Below, piece by piece: positions 1 to 10,687 of a DNA stretch of 64,000 bases. The stretch is from Mactra quadrangularis (taxonomy: Eukaryota > Mollusca > Bivalvia > Venerida > Mactridae), in NCBI GenBank assembly GCA_025267735.1, contig CM046299.1:28745327-28809326 (forward strand), in the 5' to 3' direction. Position 1 is the first letter of the stretch. Each line of letters opens with the position of its first letter. The position numbers were made by a program, and so were the translations under genes. Under the pieces are notes generated by a model that was not told the DNA's origin, did no database searches, and saw only the letters and a program-made list of their open reading frames with translations.

Positions 1-735
1 TGTGATCAACATTAATCTTTATGTGACCAACCTTAAAACTCCACGTAACCCACATTTAGTCTTCAGGTGACCAACCCTAAGTCTTTAGCTGACTGTCCTT
101 AGGTCTTTATGTGATTGACCATAAATCCTTACTTGACCAACCTTTAGTCTTCATGTGACCAACCTTAAAACTCCACATGACTAACATTTAGTCTTTGGGT
201 AACCAACCGTAAGTCTTTTGGTGGTTGTCCTTAGGTCTTTATGTGATTGACCATAAATCTTCATTTGACCAACCTTAAGTCTCCATGTGACCAACCTTAC
301 TACTCCCATGTGACCAACCTTAAAACTCCATGTGACCAACATTTAGTCTTCATGTGACCATCCATAAAACTTAATGTGACCAACATTTAGTCTTCATGTG
401 ACCATCCTTAAAACTTAATGTGACTAACATTTAGTCTTCATGTGACCAACCTTAAAACTCCACATGACCAACATTTAAGCTTTAGGTGACCAAACGTAAG
501 TCTTTTGGTGGTTGTCCTTAGGTCTTTATGTGATTGACCATAAATCTTCATTTGACCTACCTTAAGTCTTCATGTGACCAACCTTAAGTTTTCAGGTGAT
601 CAACCTTAAGTCTTCATATTACTGCCCTTAGGTCTTCATGTGACTGACCATTAGTCTTCATTTGACCAGTCTTAAGTATTTAGGTGACTGACTTTATGTT
701 TATGTGACTAACTTTTACTCTTCATATGACTTAAG
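1..735. repeat. Degenerate ~22-bp tandem array
   Basis: The window opens inside a minisatellite-like array. Its units alternate between forms such as CATGTGACCAACCTTAAA and CATGTGACCAACATTTAGTC, spaced about 21-23 bp. Units are diverged from one another, so the array is old, and it decays after about position 730. Its left end lies outside the window. No reading frame runs through it. Confidence 0.85.
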
Positions 736-2129
736 GCAGCTGCTTATCGTGAGAATGAAGACAATTTCCAGCAGAAAGTTAACATCTAATCCTAATCAAT
801 TAGTTTTAAGGAAAGATGATCTGGTGAACTGTCTATCTCATTCAACTCAGTTGAAAAAAGGATAATGCTCAAAAACTCATTTCAAGCCACTTATAAATAC
901 TATTGAAAGTTAATCTTTTTTTATTATAAAGATCTCTCTCAAATTTATTGCTAAGATTGCATTTGGGAAATTTTCACAACAACATGTAAATGTTAAAATT
1001 TCATTGAAGAAGTAAGGTGTCAGTTTTTATCACATGTTCACAGCAACTTACTGTATATCTAGATAAAGACATAAAACAGCTGGTTACCTATGTTATATTT
1101 TACAGAGATTTCGTCTGATTATACCCTGATGTATATTTTAACTTTGTTATGTTGTAATTGATTGATGCAGCTTCTGATTTAAATAGGATAATACTTGGTA
1201 TTTCATTTTGTCAGAAATCAGAGGGTTTCAAAAACATGATGTATTTGTAAAATATCTTGTTTTTTTTCTCAACTACTTAGAAATTATCAGTTTGATATTT
1301 TAATATTGTTGTTATGTTGTATTATACAGTGACATCCATAAATGCCTTTGGTTTTTGGTAATATGTCAATAGTTTCTGATTGTTTAACCAATACTTGAGA
1401 AATTAAAATCATATAAGATACATGTACATGTGTATCAGTTACAATTGTATTACCCTTAAGTATCATTTCTTTCCTTTCATATGCTTCAGTCTATTATAAC
1501 TTTTCTAATGCCTAAATACATGTATAATACAACTTACATAATTTATATGTAAATGAAAAACAAGCTTTTTTACAATTGTAAAGGTAATTTTGGATGACAC
1601 TGTTGATCATACATCTATAGATAATTATATTTGTAAGGATACATAATATTTTTTTTATATAATCTTATTTACATTTTGCTCACTACTTTCAAGTTTAGGA
1701 TGCAGTATTCATTAAAATCTCAGTATACTTATGAAGATATCAAAAATCATTTGTTACAAGTTATGTATATGTGTAGGAAAGTTGTGATTTAGCCCTGAAG
1801 TAAACACATATTTAGAAGGCTAATTGGGAAAAAAAATTAGTAAAGTGAAACAACATGTTGAAACTGTGAAAGGATCACACTATTTCATTTTACTAAAAAT
1901 GTTCTGATATTTCCCAATAAACATTCTACTTATCAGTTACTTTGTTACTTACTATCTTTCCTTAACAGTCATTCATTTTTATATTATTATATTATGACTC
2001 ACACTGATAACAAAAAGTTATTTGGTATAAGCACTGTATGTTATTGTCAATAATATTATATTTATAGATCTTATAACATTATGTATCAAAGTTTCTACTA
2101 TTTATTGATATATTCTATCATTTTTCCAG
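736..2129. other. Non-coding stretch upstream of the first visible exon
   Basis: AT-rich sequence with no supported exon, hairpin or recognisable element. It ends in a pyrimidine tract and the acceptor TTTTTCCAG before the first exon seen at 2130. It is most likely intron of the winged-helix/phosphorylase gene. Confidence 0.5.
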
Positions 2130-5100
2130 GTCTGGTAAAAGAGGATACACGTCCTATAGAAGAGATTGTGAGAGAGAAATTACTTCAAGTCTTGGAATCA
2201 GCTTATCCTAATATATTAGCTGTAGAAGATTTGGTCAGGTAGTTACTTTATTACTTTGTAGGGAGCTGGAAAAATCATGATTTTGGGGGGGGGACCTGTA
2301 GACTTTGGATTTCAGGGTTTTTAGGATGGAAAATTCCTTGAATTTTAAAACTTCATGGGAAGGTGAAAAATTCCTTGAAAGCATATTTCATAGTATTAAA
2401 ATGAAGAAATAACTTAGGAAATTAGAAATATCATGTAAGTCATGGAAAATCAATGAATTAATTTGTATAAGTTACAGTATGGTTCTAAGTTGTGTAAGTC
2501 AGCCTACTTGATGATGGTGGGAGGGGGTCTGTAACATTTGCATTGCATCAGTCGTAATGATTGAGTTTGCAACTTATTTTGATGAATTTACCACCTATAA
2601 CTTATTTTTTGATAATAAGTGACAATTCTCCAGAATTGATTTAGCCTCAATCTTAATTTTGAAGATGATGACCCCTCAGGGTACCCATTTACACCTGGGT
2701 GGAGTGGAACAACTGTGGGTAAACTTATTGCTCAAAGAAATTAGCAGAACTTCTAGTGGGGTTCAAACCCTGTACTTCTTGATCCTTAAGTGCACATCTT
2801 ACCACTAGACCACTGTCCATACGAAAGGGCCATAAAGGATGTAACCTTTAATTATTACTGTATACATGTAACATATAGGTTTAATGATATTTTTATTCTA
2901 TAATATATTTACAGAATTGTAAATGCTGATGAAGTAATGGTATTAGAACAATTAGCAGAATTACAAAGAAGAGAACTTGTACGTGGTATGGAATGTGGTG
3001 GTTTTGTTAGACATGTATTAGATACAAAAACTGGTGGGTGTTATATAATGTCTGTTTTCATGGCTTTATTTTACCAGATTTACTATATTTATGTACATGT
3101 AGTACCAAAATATTTATTCACTGATTGTTAATTACTACTTTTAACAGCATTTTATAAAAAGTATAGCTGCTAAACTTGTGATTGAATGCAATGACCATGT
3201 ATCAGTCAAACCAATAGCAAGGTATGTGAAAATGCAAATCCTTGTATGTAACATATTTGTTAATGGTTAAAGCATTACTAGGGTCAAAGTTTGATTCACA
3301 ATACATTAGACCCTCCATTACAGTTCATCTTTATTGCATTTTTTTCGCAACCTCAACTGTCAAAAGGAAAGCTACTCTTGCCAACAAAACGAGCATGATT
3401 CAGTTGCAATTGCCTCCAGCAACAGTTAAAGTTGGGTACATTTTGATTAAATTTAATATACTAGGGCCTAAATTAAAAATAAGTTTGTTTGTACTGCTCG
3501 ACCGACCCGTCAAAAAGGCCCCGACTCAAAAAATTTTTTCGAGTCATTCAGCTGACAATTTTTTTTTAAATCTTTTTTACGATCGTTCTGTAGAAACTGT
3601 ACTTTCCACTGTCTATTTCTTTTTGTTTTTCAAGCTTTCCGCATTACGCAGCATCCAAGAAAGAGGTCGTATTTTCTGTCACAATTAACATCGTTAATAA
3701 TAAGGGTTTCCGCGGCAATTCGCCAATTCGGCAAATGGCGAATTTTTTTTTAAAAAAAAGCATATTTTTTCATATGAGACTAAAATATAGTACCCTTATT
3801 GACCTACGATTGTTAATCCAGATAAGAAATGTGCTAAGTAAGACTGTCCGCGGCAATTATACATGTCAATTACGCGTGAACACATGTCAATTAGACCTTA
3901 TTGTCGGTCACACGCTGGGAGATTAACTCGCCGACAAAAGGTGTCAGAAAATCGATAAGGGAGTCGTCAATTTACTTAACACGCTCGATAACATTCATAT
4001 ATACCTAAGACTGGTTTATATAGAGAGTATTTTGATATAGGGGCCACCGAGGAATAACCAGTCAACTTATTTTCATACGATCATCAATATCGGGGGATTA
4101 TTTTAAACACCGCGTGCACGAAAAACAAATCTTTTCACGTAGTTGTTTCCTTAGGCATCGTTTGTTGAATCAGGATGAAAACATTGAAAACAATAAGCTT
4201 TTTATCTGTAAAAGACGTTTCATATGAAATTGCGATCTAGCGTGGGTCGCGTAAATGAATGTTATTACGCCGAAATGGTTCAATGCCATTTCGTTCCATG
4301 TGATACAAAAAATTAAATAAGTCACAATGAAGGAATTTAGAGATAAATTGTAACTTAATTGTTCGCTTTGACGGTTATTTACGTTTATTTTCGGGAAAAT
4401 CCTCTTTGTTTTTCTTAACCGTTAAAATCGGGAAAAGTGTGGTTGGTTAAAGGCCGAATTTTGCTCAGTTAAGATTTTATTTTAATCGGAAATGACGTCT
4501 CTGAAATGTCCAAAGATAATTGTATATTTTCACTAATAGATTTAAGACTAAGAAATAATTTTATTTTAAAATAAAAACGAACCTGTGAAGGTTATAATTA
4601 TAGATCTAGAGTTGTTGAAAAATTAATTTAATTTAATGAGATGTGTATTATTTAAAATCATGCCAGAGCGAAAAGAAAGTATTTTGAAGGAAAATTAAAT
4701 TAAGCAGGTCATATAGATCTACATTTGCTGATACTTATTTTTATTGTCTAAGTTAAACCTTAACTTGTTCTTTATTATGTCAAAACCAAGTAATTGATGC
4801 ACTCTTTCATATTAAGAAATGGTCATTGTAATTGGAATTATTGTTGTTTGAAAATTTTTTTTTTATTTAGATTATGAGTTAAGTCATACACATGTAGGTA
4901 AAAAGAAATAAACTATTCATCCATGGGCATTATATTTTATAAAAGTGTTGGAAAGAATTTGTCAGATTTGTCATTTGTATATGTTACAATGCAGTAAAAT
5001 ATTTATATTTATTTCAGCTCTAAATACCTTGCAAAATGAGTATTAAAGAATTAGAAATCAAATTTTTTCGACCCTCCCCAGTGGTGGATAAATAAAATTG

Positions 5101-8100
5101 GCCAGTGAAAACGGGAACAGGTCATTTCTCCACTAAGTCATCTCTCCCCTGGTCATTTCTCCCCTTTTAGTAGTCATTTCTCCACTCGGGTCATTTCTCC
5201 ACTTTTATATATAATAGGTTTATTGTGTAAGGTGATAATTACCCATAATATTGGATTGTTATAATGAGACATTATATCAATTAAAAGTACAAACTGATAT
5301 AATTTTTAGCATATTTATATTATATTTGAAATTGAAACTGAAACTGAAACGTAAACTCAATTTAAGCATGTTTTTATATAAATATTTTTTGTTTAATTGG
5401 TTTATCATTATGAAGTGTTATTGAATGTGATGTGTTTAATCAAATTATATGTTTTAAGTGAAAATGTTTCCTCTTATTTGCAATTGTTAAGTACAAATTT
5501 TATCTATTTTTTAATCAATTAACAATAGTAATTAATACGTTTTCCATACTTCATAGTGAAATAATCCCAGCAATTTCATGTGAAGTGATTTATTCAGTTA
5601 ATTCATTTGCATTGATACTATATCATTTTTTAAGTATAACATTAATAAATGTAATTGTAATTTTATGAATATTTGAATGGATTTAGCTGTTTAATTTTTT
5701 TTTTGATTGGAATGTTTGCTGTTCTTTGACGGTAAGATTATTTCATTATCATTTCTTTTTTATATTTTAGATATTTTATTTTTAGTCAGAACCAAAATTG
5801 TATCATAAGAAATATACTAAATAACATACATAATTGCAATTTAACTTACATTTGCATATAAATTAATTTTATCAAAATAATACAATTAATTATCATAATA
5901 TACTAAATAAACATTCTACATTGTAATATGTAAGTTCAAAAATAAACATTATTCACGAAATTACCATCTACATATCTTAATAACATACATTTACCTTATA
6001 TATAAAAAGTGGAGAAATGACCAGGGTAGAAAGTGGAGAAATGACCAGGGGAGAAATGACTTAGTGGAAAAATGACTGTAAGCCAGTGAGAACCCAGTAA
6101 TAATCATATTAAGGCAGAGACATCCTGTGTGTTGAAAAATAGAATTAGGCAGTATAAGTGTTCGGACACATTGTTTGATGTTTTTGATATAATTACTGCC
6201 GATAAAGACGTCCCTAAGGATGTTTTTGAGAAATGTGCAAAAATTGTGGTCAATAAGATTTTTAGCTTCTTTCGAACCACTGAACCACAAATCTATATTA
6301 AATATTGATAACCTATCTATGACAGGTTAGTAAAATAGAATAATTCTGAAGTTATTGAAATACAAAAACAACAAAGAAACATAAGTTTTCTCATTTTTTC
6401 TATATTAAAAAAATGCATAGCAAAATATACCAAGTTCTAAATATCCCGGTATTCACTGAAAAATTCAACACCCAATGGCAAAAAAAAAAAAAAAAAAAAA
6501 AAAAAATACCTACCTACCTACCCACCCCAGAAATTCAGGGTCGGAGCAGTACAAACAAACAATTTTTTAATGATGGCCTAGGCAACATAATAATACCAGT
6601 GAAGGAAACAACCGCTTCTGACTATCATTTTACTTACAATTCTTTAAAATGTTGTGACGCGACCAGTCTTGCAAAGCTGTTTTCCCGTCTGGTTCCCTAA
6701 TAAAAGCATATATCTATACATATTGTATTGTGGCTTAAAATTCATGATATGTATTGCATTGTCATGAATGGAGTATTGATGCATCTTTTTTCTGGGGGGG
6801 GGGGTTTCATGTCATTGCAACACATTGTGCAGATCATATCATGGCAGTCAGTCAACCTACTCACCATTCTTAGAATGGTTAATCTCTGGATTATTAAGCT
6901 GTTTACCAGCTACTAGGCTCATACTTCAGTTTGTGACAAACAACTGCCAGACAAGATTCAAAATCAATAGAGTAGGGAAAATAGTGGTAGAAGTTATTTC
7001 ATGACCAAGCTCAAGGGAAGTAGGCAGTGCCTGTTACACCATTAATTTTTGTTGTTATAATATTAATGTTTACAGAGGTACAAGAAGTAAAACAAATGCA
7101 GCAGATTGTTGCCAGCAGTAACCAACAACCGACTATAGCTATTATTACTGCTAATTATTGTGAAAAATTAGCTGTGGACGCTATGATGGAAAATAAAACT
7201 ACTTATGTTAAATTTAAAACTGGAGGTAAGTCTTTATATTCTTTATACTTATGTATTATAGGGTGACAGTTTTTAGCAGGTCTGATTGTATGCTCAGAAT
7301 GACTGGTCTTAGTTCTTTGTCATCCATTGTCAACAATTTCTCAATTAATTTGTAAAAATCCACTAAGCTTAAAATTACTAAATTTGGCCTAAAGGTACTC
7401 TGCAAAACTGTCCAAATAATGTTTCCGAGGACAAAGTTCACCAGGGTCATTCAATTTAAGAAATCATCTGAATTTAGGTGAGCTGTCTAAGGTTCTCTAA
7501 TTACACTCAAATCATGGTGAAAATAAAAAAGTGTTGTTTTGCTTTGTGCCTCGTTAGTGCCGTAGGGAAACCTAATGTTTTGAGGTCTACATATCAGCTA
7601 TTACAAGTTAGGTCAACTTTTGGTCAATTTGGTCAGTTTGGTGCTGATGAGTCAATGAGCTAACACCACTACTTTGTTATTTATTTACAGGTGAATCTAA
7701 TGCATATACTATAGGTTATATAGGTGAACATAAATGTGTATCTACAAAGTTACCTATGATAGGACATGGTAGAGCAGCTCAAATATCATCTGGTAATACT
7801 ACAACAAGACTTCTAGGTATGTTGATATGTCTTCATTCATAGCCTTATATCCAGTTTAACCTCATCAGATTTACTTGTAATATATCAAATTACACCAGGA
7901 AATGCTTATGTTGACATGACATTAAACTCAACAAAAAAGACTTGATGAGAGTTTGCAAAAATGAATGTAAGATATCATTTGTAGAAACTCATTTTTGACA
8001 AATCTAAATGATAAAGGCATTGATGTTATGAGGTTTTATGCTCATGGGTGAAAATGGGAAATGCCATATTTTTTTATTTAATGCTACGCAGAGACAGGCA

Positions 8101-10687
8101 GGATGGAGATAATCAGACGGCCACTGAGGGCCACATTCAGATGAACTTAGTGTTGACCAATCATTGCAAAGCTTTAATTAATTTTCATTTAGAAGAAACA
8201 TGATTAATAACATCAAAATTTCTTAATTTCTGTTCTTATATAAGGTTTTCGGAGCATATAATGTCATTGCATGATATTCATATGCTGTGATTTTATGATT
8301 AGTTTCAAGTTGTGTCATGAATATTATAATAGCAAAGGACAGCTGAATGTGACTTGTACTGTTAGATATCAGATATAAAATAAGCCAATAATGCCAGTGG
8401 AGTGAGTTTTAGTTAGATTTCTCATATGACTATATAGATATAGTGTTTGAAAAAGGAAGACAAACTCCAAATAAAAACGTTTTATTCCACAACGCGTTTC
8501 GACATTAATTACGTCTTCTTCAGGTGGATAACAATTAATAAATGGCATAATAAATAACGTTATGATGTCATGACGTCGCCAAAATTGACGTTACAATTTG
8601 GCGTACTAATAGCATGTGTACAAGTACATGATCCAGGATCTGAAAGATTCAAAGTTACTGTATGTAACTGCTACAAAGCAAACATATTAATATACACAGT
8701 AACAACTACATCAGTAAATGTAAATTGACAAAGAAAAGCAGAGCAAGTAATTGTAAGCGAGAAAATTGTTATATATTATACATAATTTTAGAGTTTAATC
8801 CTTTTGGATAAACTGTACCAAGCTTATGGATCCAATATGTTTCTTTCATAAGTCTATCCATAGTATTATGCACAACATCAATAGGCATGAAACGAAAATC
8901 ATTTAAACTATGATTTAGTTCATTAAAATGTGAAGCAATAAGAGTCGAAAAAGCAGGGTCTACAAAATTATTGATATCAAAACGATGACTGTTCATGCGT
9001 TTTCCCACTTGTTGACTTGTATGTCCAACACACTGTTTGCTACATTTTGTGCATGTAATCAAATAAATAACATCAGAACTATGACTATATAGATGTTATA
9101 TATATAATTGTAGGTACATTCCAAGCAGTAGAACATGTATTTGTTGTTGGTGTCGGTGGTGGGGTACCACATTTTACTGATTACTATAAACATCCTAGAT
9201 TAGGTGATGTCATCATATCTGATAATACACAAACTGGACATATCTATTATTACTGTGAGAAAATATTACAAGAAAAAGATGGTTCAATTGAGTATGTCAC
9301 TAAAGGTTTCCGACCTAAAGACAACTTTCTCTACACTGTGTTAGATGGTATCAAGGAACGTAGACTTCAACGCAAATATAACCCATGGGAGAAATATATT
9401 AAAGATGGTTTAGAACTACTGTCTACACAAGAAGCTGATTATAATAGACCTCCTCCAGAGACTGATAGGTGAGTGGGATTGTATAATTATACATTTTGTA
9501 CACTAACAGGCTTACTGACCTTAGTACAGAGACACAAAGCATCATGAGTAAAAATGTTAATTTACCTGAACATTTGTGGCTATGTTTACATTCTATCTAT
9601 CTGTTATTCCTGTAGTTATAAGCCATCATTTATTTTACAATTTAATAATAATTGTAATTTGTATAAAAAACAACAGAAGTATACATGTACTACAATTTTG
9701 TTTTCATACACCACACTAGTCTATATTCCGTGTGTACATATTGCCAATATGTGTAGTTGTGCATCTTGGTATAGAGAGATGTTCACATGGTTTTTGTATA
9801 AAATGATAATTATATAATTTGACATCTTAAACATACCTGAAAGATTTTGATACCTGCCTCAGTGGTCAACTAGTCTAAATCAATGATTACATCCAAACCA
9901 CTTTCATCTCACTGATTTAGGTTTTAATCTTAACCTCTTTATTGCTTATGAAGCATGGTAGTATAGTACTGGTGAATCCCAGGAAAAAGTATAAAGTATA
10001 TTTGCACTTTTAATGACTTGAATCATTGAAAAGGGTAAAAAACAAAACTGTTTTGAAGTCATCATGGTTTTCAAAGCAGTACTCTAAACATAATTTCATA
10101 AGATATAAATTTCTATGTTATGACCCAAGCTATGAAATCATTTCCTTCCTTACCGATAGTCATGAAAATCTGAGAAAAATTTATAGGGTATTTATTATAT
10201 TCTATTGAACATATATGATAAGTTCTAAAAAAAATACAAGTTAACAAGTATTTGTATTATCTTTCTCATGTTGCCACACAACATACCTTTCTTTGTCAGG
10301 TTAACAATGTTGATAGGTGAAGACAATGTTATAGAGATGCAACATCCACAGAATCCTGAGGGTATTGATGAACGACAAGGAATGCCTAAAATACAATATG
10401 GTATCATTGGAGCCGGTAAGCAGTTTGCTAGAGAAGATGGTCTGAGACTTGATTTTGGTGCCAAGTTCAACATCAACTGCTTTGATTCAGAGTTTGATCA
10501 AGTCTTGGAAGCTGTTGTTGGAAGCGTTAAAGATAGTTTCATGATAATCCGAGGAATCTCCGACTACAGCGATGGTTTACAGAAACTTGAGTGGCAACCG
10601 TACGCTGCTCTTGCAGCTGCAGCTGTCCTCAAGTCTATCATTAAATCATTCAATTCTCCTTATATATCTGATGATGATCTGGAGTAA
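2130..10687 (+). CDS. Winged-helix + nucleoside phosphorylase-fold protein (5' partial)
   Basis: Six exons join in frame: 2130-2238, 2915-3033, 7076-7225, 7691-7816, 9114-9468 and 10300-10687 (TAA). They give 414 residues after two leading bases, and every junction is GT-AG with matching phase. The N-terminal ~75 residues (REKLLQVLESAYPNI..., LEQLAELQRRELVRGM) look like a winged-helix module. The remainder reads as a PNP/MTAN-type nucleoside phosphorylase fold: strand PTIAIITANY, glycine loop FVVGVGGGVP followed by LGDVIISD, then late FDSE and RGISDYSDG. In that family the RGISD aspartate acts on the purine base. The usual DME of nucleosidases appears as DSE. Substrate and function are unknown to me. 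The start codon and first exon(s) lie upstream of position 2130, possibly outside the window. Related winged-helix/phosphorylase proteins occur in invertebrates but I know of no characterised one. Confidence 0.88.
2670..2822 (-). repeat. tRNA-derived SINE, family C
   Basis: Read on the minus strand, the right end gives a tRNA-like head with a box A (TGGTCTAGTGGTAAGATG) and a box B (GGGTTTGAACCCC). A tail containing TGAGCAATAAGTTTACCC and GTTCCACTCCACCC follows. The same tail and head recur at 45287-45436, and a tail fragment lies near 63150-63235. Acceptor-stem pairing is absent, so this is not a tRNA gene. It lies in intron 1 of the winged-helix/phosphorylase gene. Confidence 0.7.
5121..6075. 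mobile_element. 955-bp element with long terminal inverted repeats
   Basis: The left arm (5121-5213) consists of about five variants of GTCATTTCTCCACT. The right arm (5997-6075) is its inverted counterpart (GTGGAGAAATGAC units). Both arms end internally in TATATATAA-type sequence. The interior is AT-rich with no open frame. Flanks outside the two ends are similar (GCCAGTGAAAAC on the left, GCCAGTGAGAAC on the right), perhaps a diverged target duplication. The structure suggests a non-autonomous foldback or MITE-like DNA transposon. The family is not recognised. Confidence 0.7.
6480..6506 (+). repeat. Poly(A) tract
   Basis: An almost pure run of A residues followed by tandem TACC units. It may be the tail of a retroposed copy or a simple repeat. 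No adjacent retroelement coding region is recognised. Confidence 0.7.
6815..7022 (-). repeat. SINE family B, tail fragment
   Basis: It matches the tail of the SINEs at 20981-21265 (plus) and 38725-39003 (minus): a run with CAGTCAACCTACTCA, AATCTCTGGATTA, TACTTCAGT, then TTATTTCATGACCAAGCTC. The tRNA-like head is missing here, as it is at 63600-63780. The copy ends about 50 bp before the acceptor of exon 3 of the winged-helix/phosphorylase gene. Confidence 0.7.
8090..8360 (+). repeat. Old copy of the 410-bp dispersed repeat
   Basis: The segments AGATGAACTTAGTGTTGACC, TTGCAAAGCTTTAAT and CTGAATGTGACTTGTAC align in the same order with the repeat at 51885-52290 (AGATGAACTTTGTGTCGACC and so on). 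It is much more diverged than the 46493/51885 pair, so it is the oldest of three copies in the window. No coding potential. Confidence 0.5.
8440..9080 (-). mobile_element. 5'-truncated Penelope-like element with target duplication
   Basis: A minus-strand frame at 8769-9062 encodes 97 residues with CTKCSKQCVGHTSQQVGKR and SHFNELNHS, characteristic of the GIY-YIG endonuclease end of Penelope-like retroelements. Downstream on the minus strand, near 8525-8490, is CTGAAGAAGACG followed by GTCGAAACGCG, the motif usually found beside such elements. The insertion is flanked by the direct repeat ATGACTATATAGAT at 8426-8439 and 9081-9094. Only the C-terminal part of the polyprotein is present, so it is dead. 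It lies in intron 4 of the winged-helix/phosphorylase gene, ending 33 bp before the next exon. Confidence 0.85.

Larger units (their letters stand above)
3483..6560. mobile_element. Possible composite insertion in intron 2
   Basis: A ~21-bp motif beginning GTTTGTTTGTACTGCTC at 3483 is repeated in inverted orientation ending at 6560, where the strand reads GGAGCAGTACAAACAAAC. The two motifs bracket about 3.1 kb of non-coding DNA that contains the 955-bp long-TIR element. Near 3720 the sequence has GC-containing CGCCAATTCGGC palindromes unlike the surrounding AT-rich intron. No transposase reading frame is visible. The pair could instead be two oppositely oriented copies of a short repeat. Confidence 0.35.

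Noticed and set aside
1..735. Telomeric or centromeric satellite
   Set aside because: The 22-bp units are too degenerate and unlike any animal telomere motif, and the array is followed at once by gene sequence.
3148..3221. Exon-like segment with AACAG acceptor and GTATGT donor encoding HFIKSIAAKLVIECNDH
   Set aside because: It fits only phase 0, while exon 2 of the winged-helix/phosphorylase gene ends in phase 1. Included in that phase it hits a stop within eight codons, and skipping it joins exons 2 and 3 perfectly.
3242..3688. 148-codon plus-strand frame
   Set aside because: It lies in intron 2 of the winged-helix/phosphorylase gene and runs across the boundary of a probable insertion. 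The sequence is Phe/Lys/Ser-rich without domain features.
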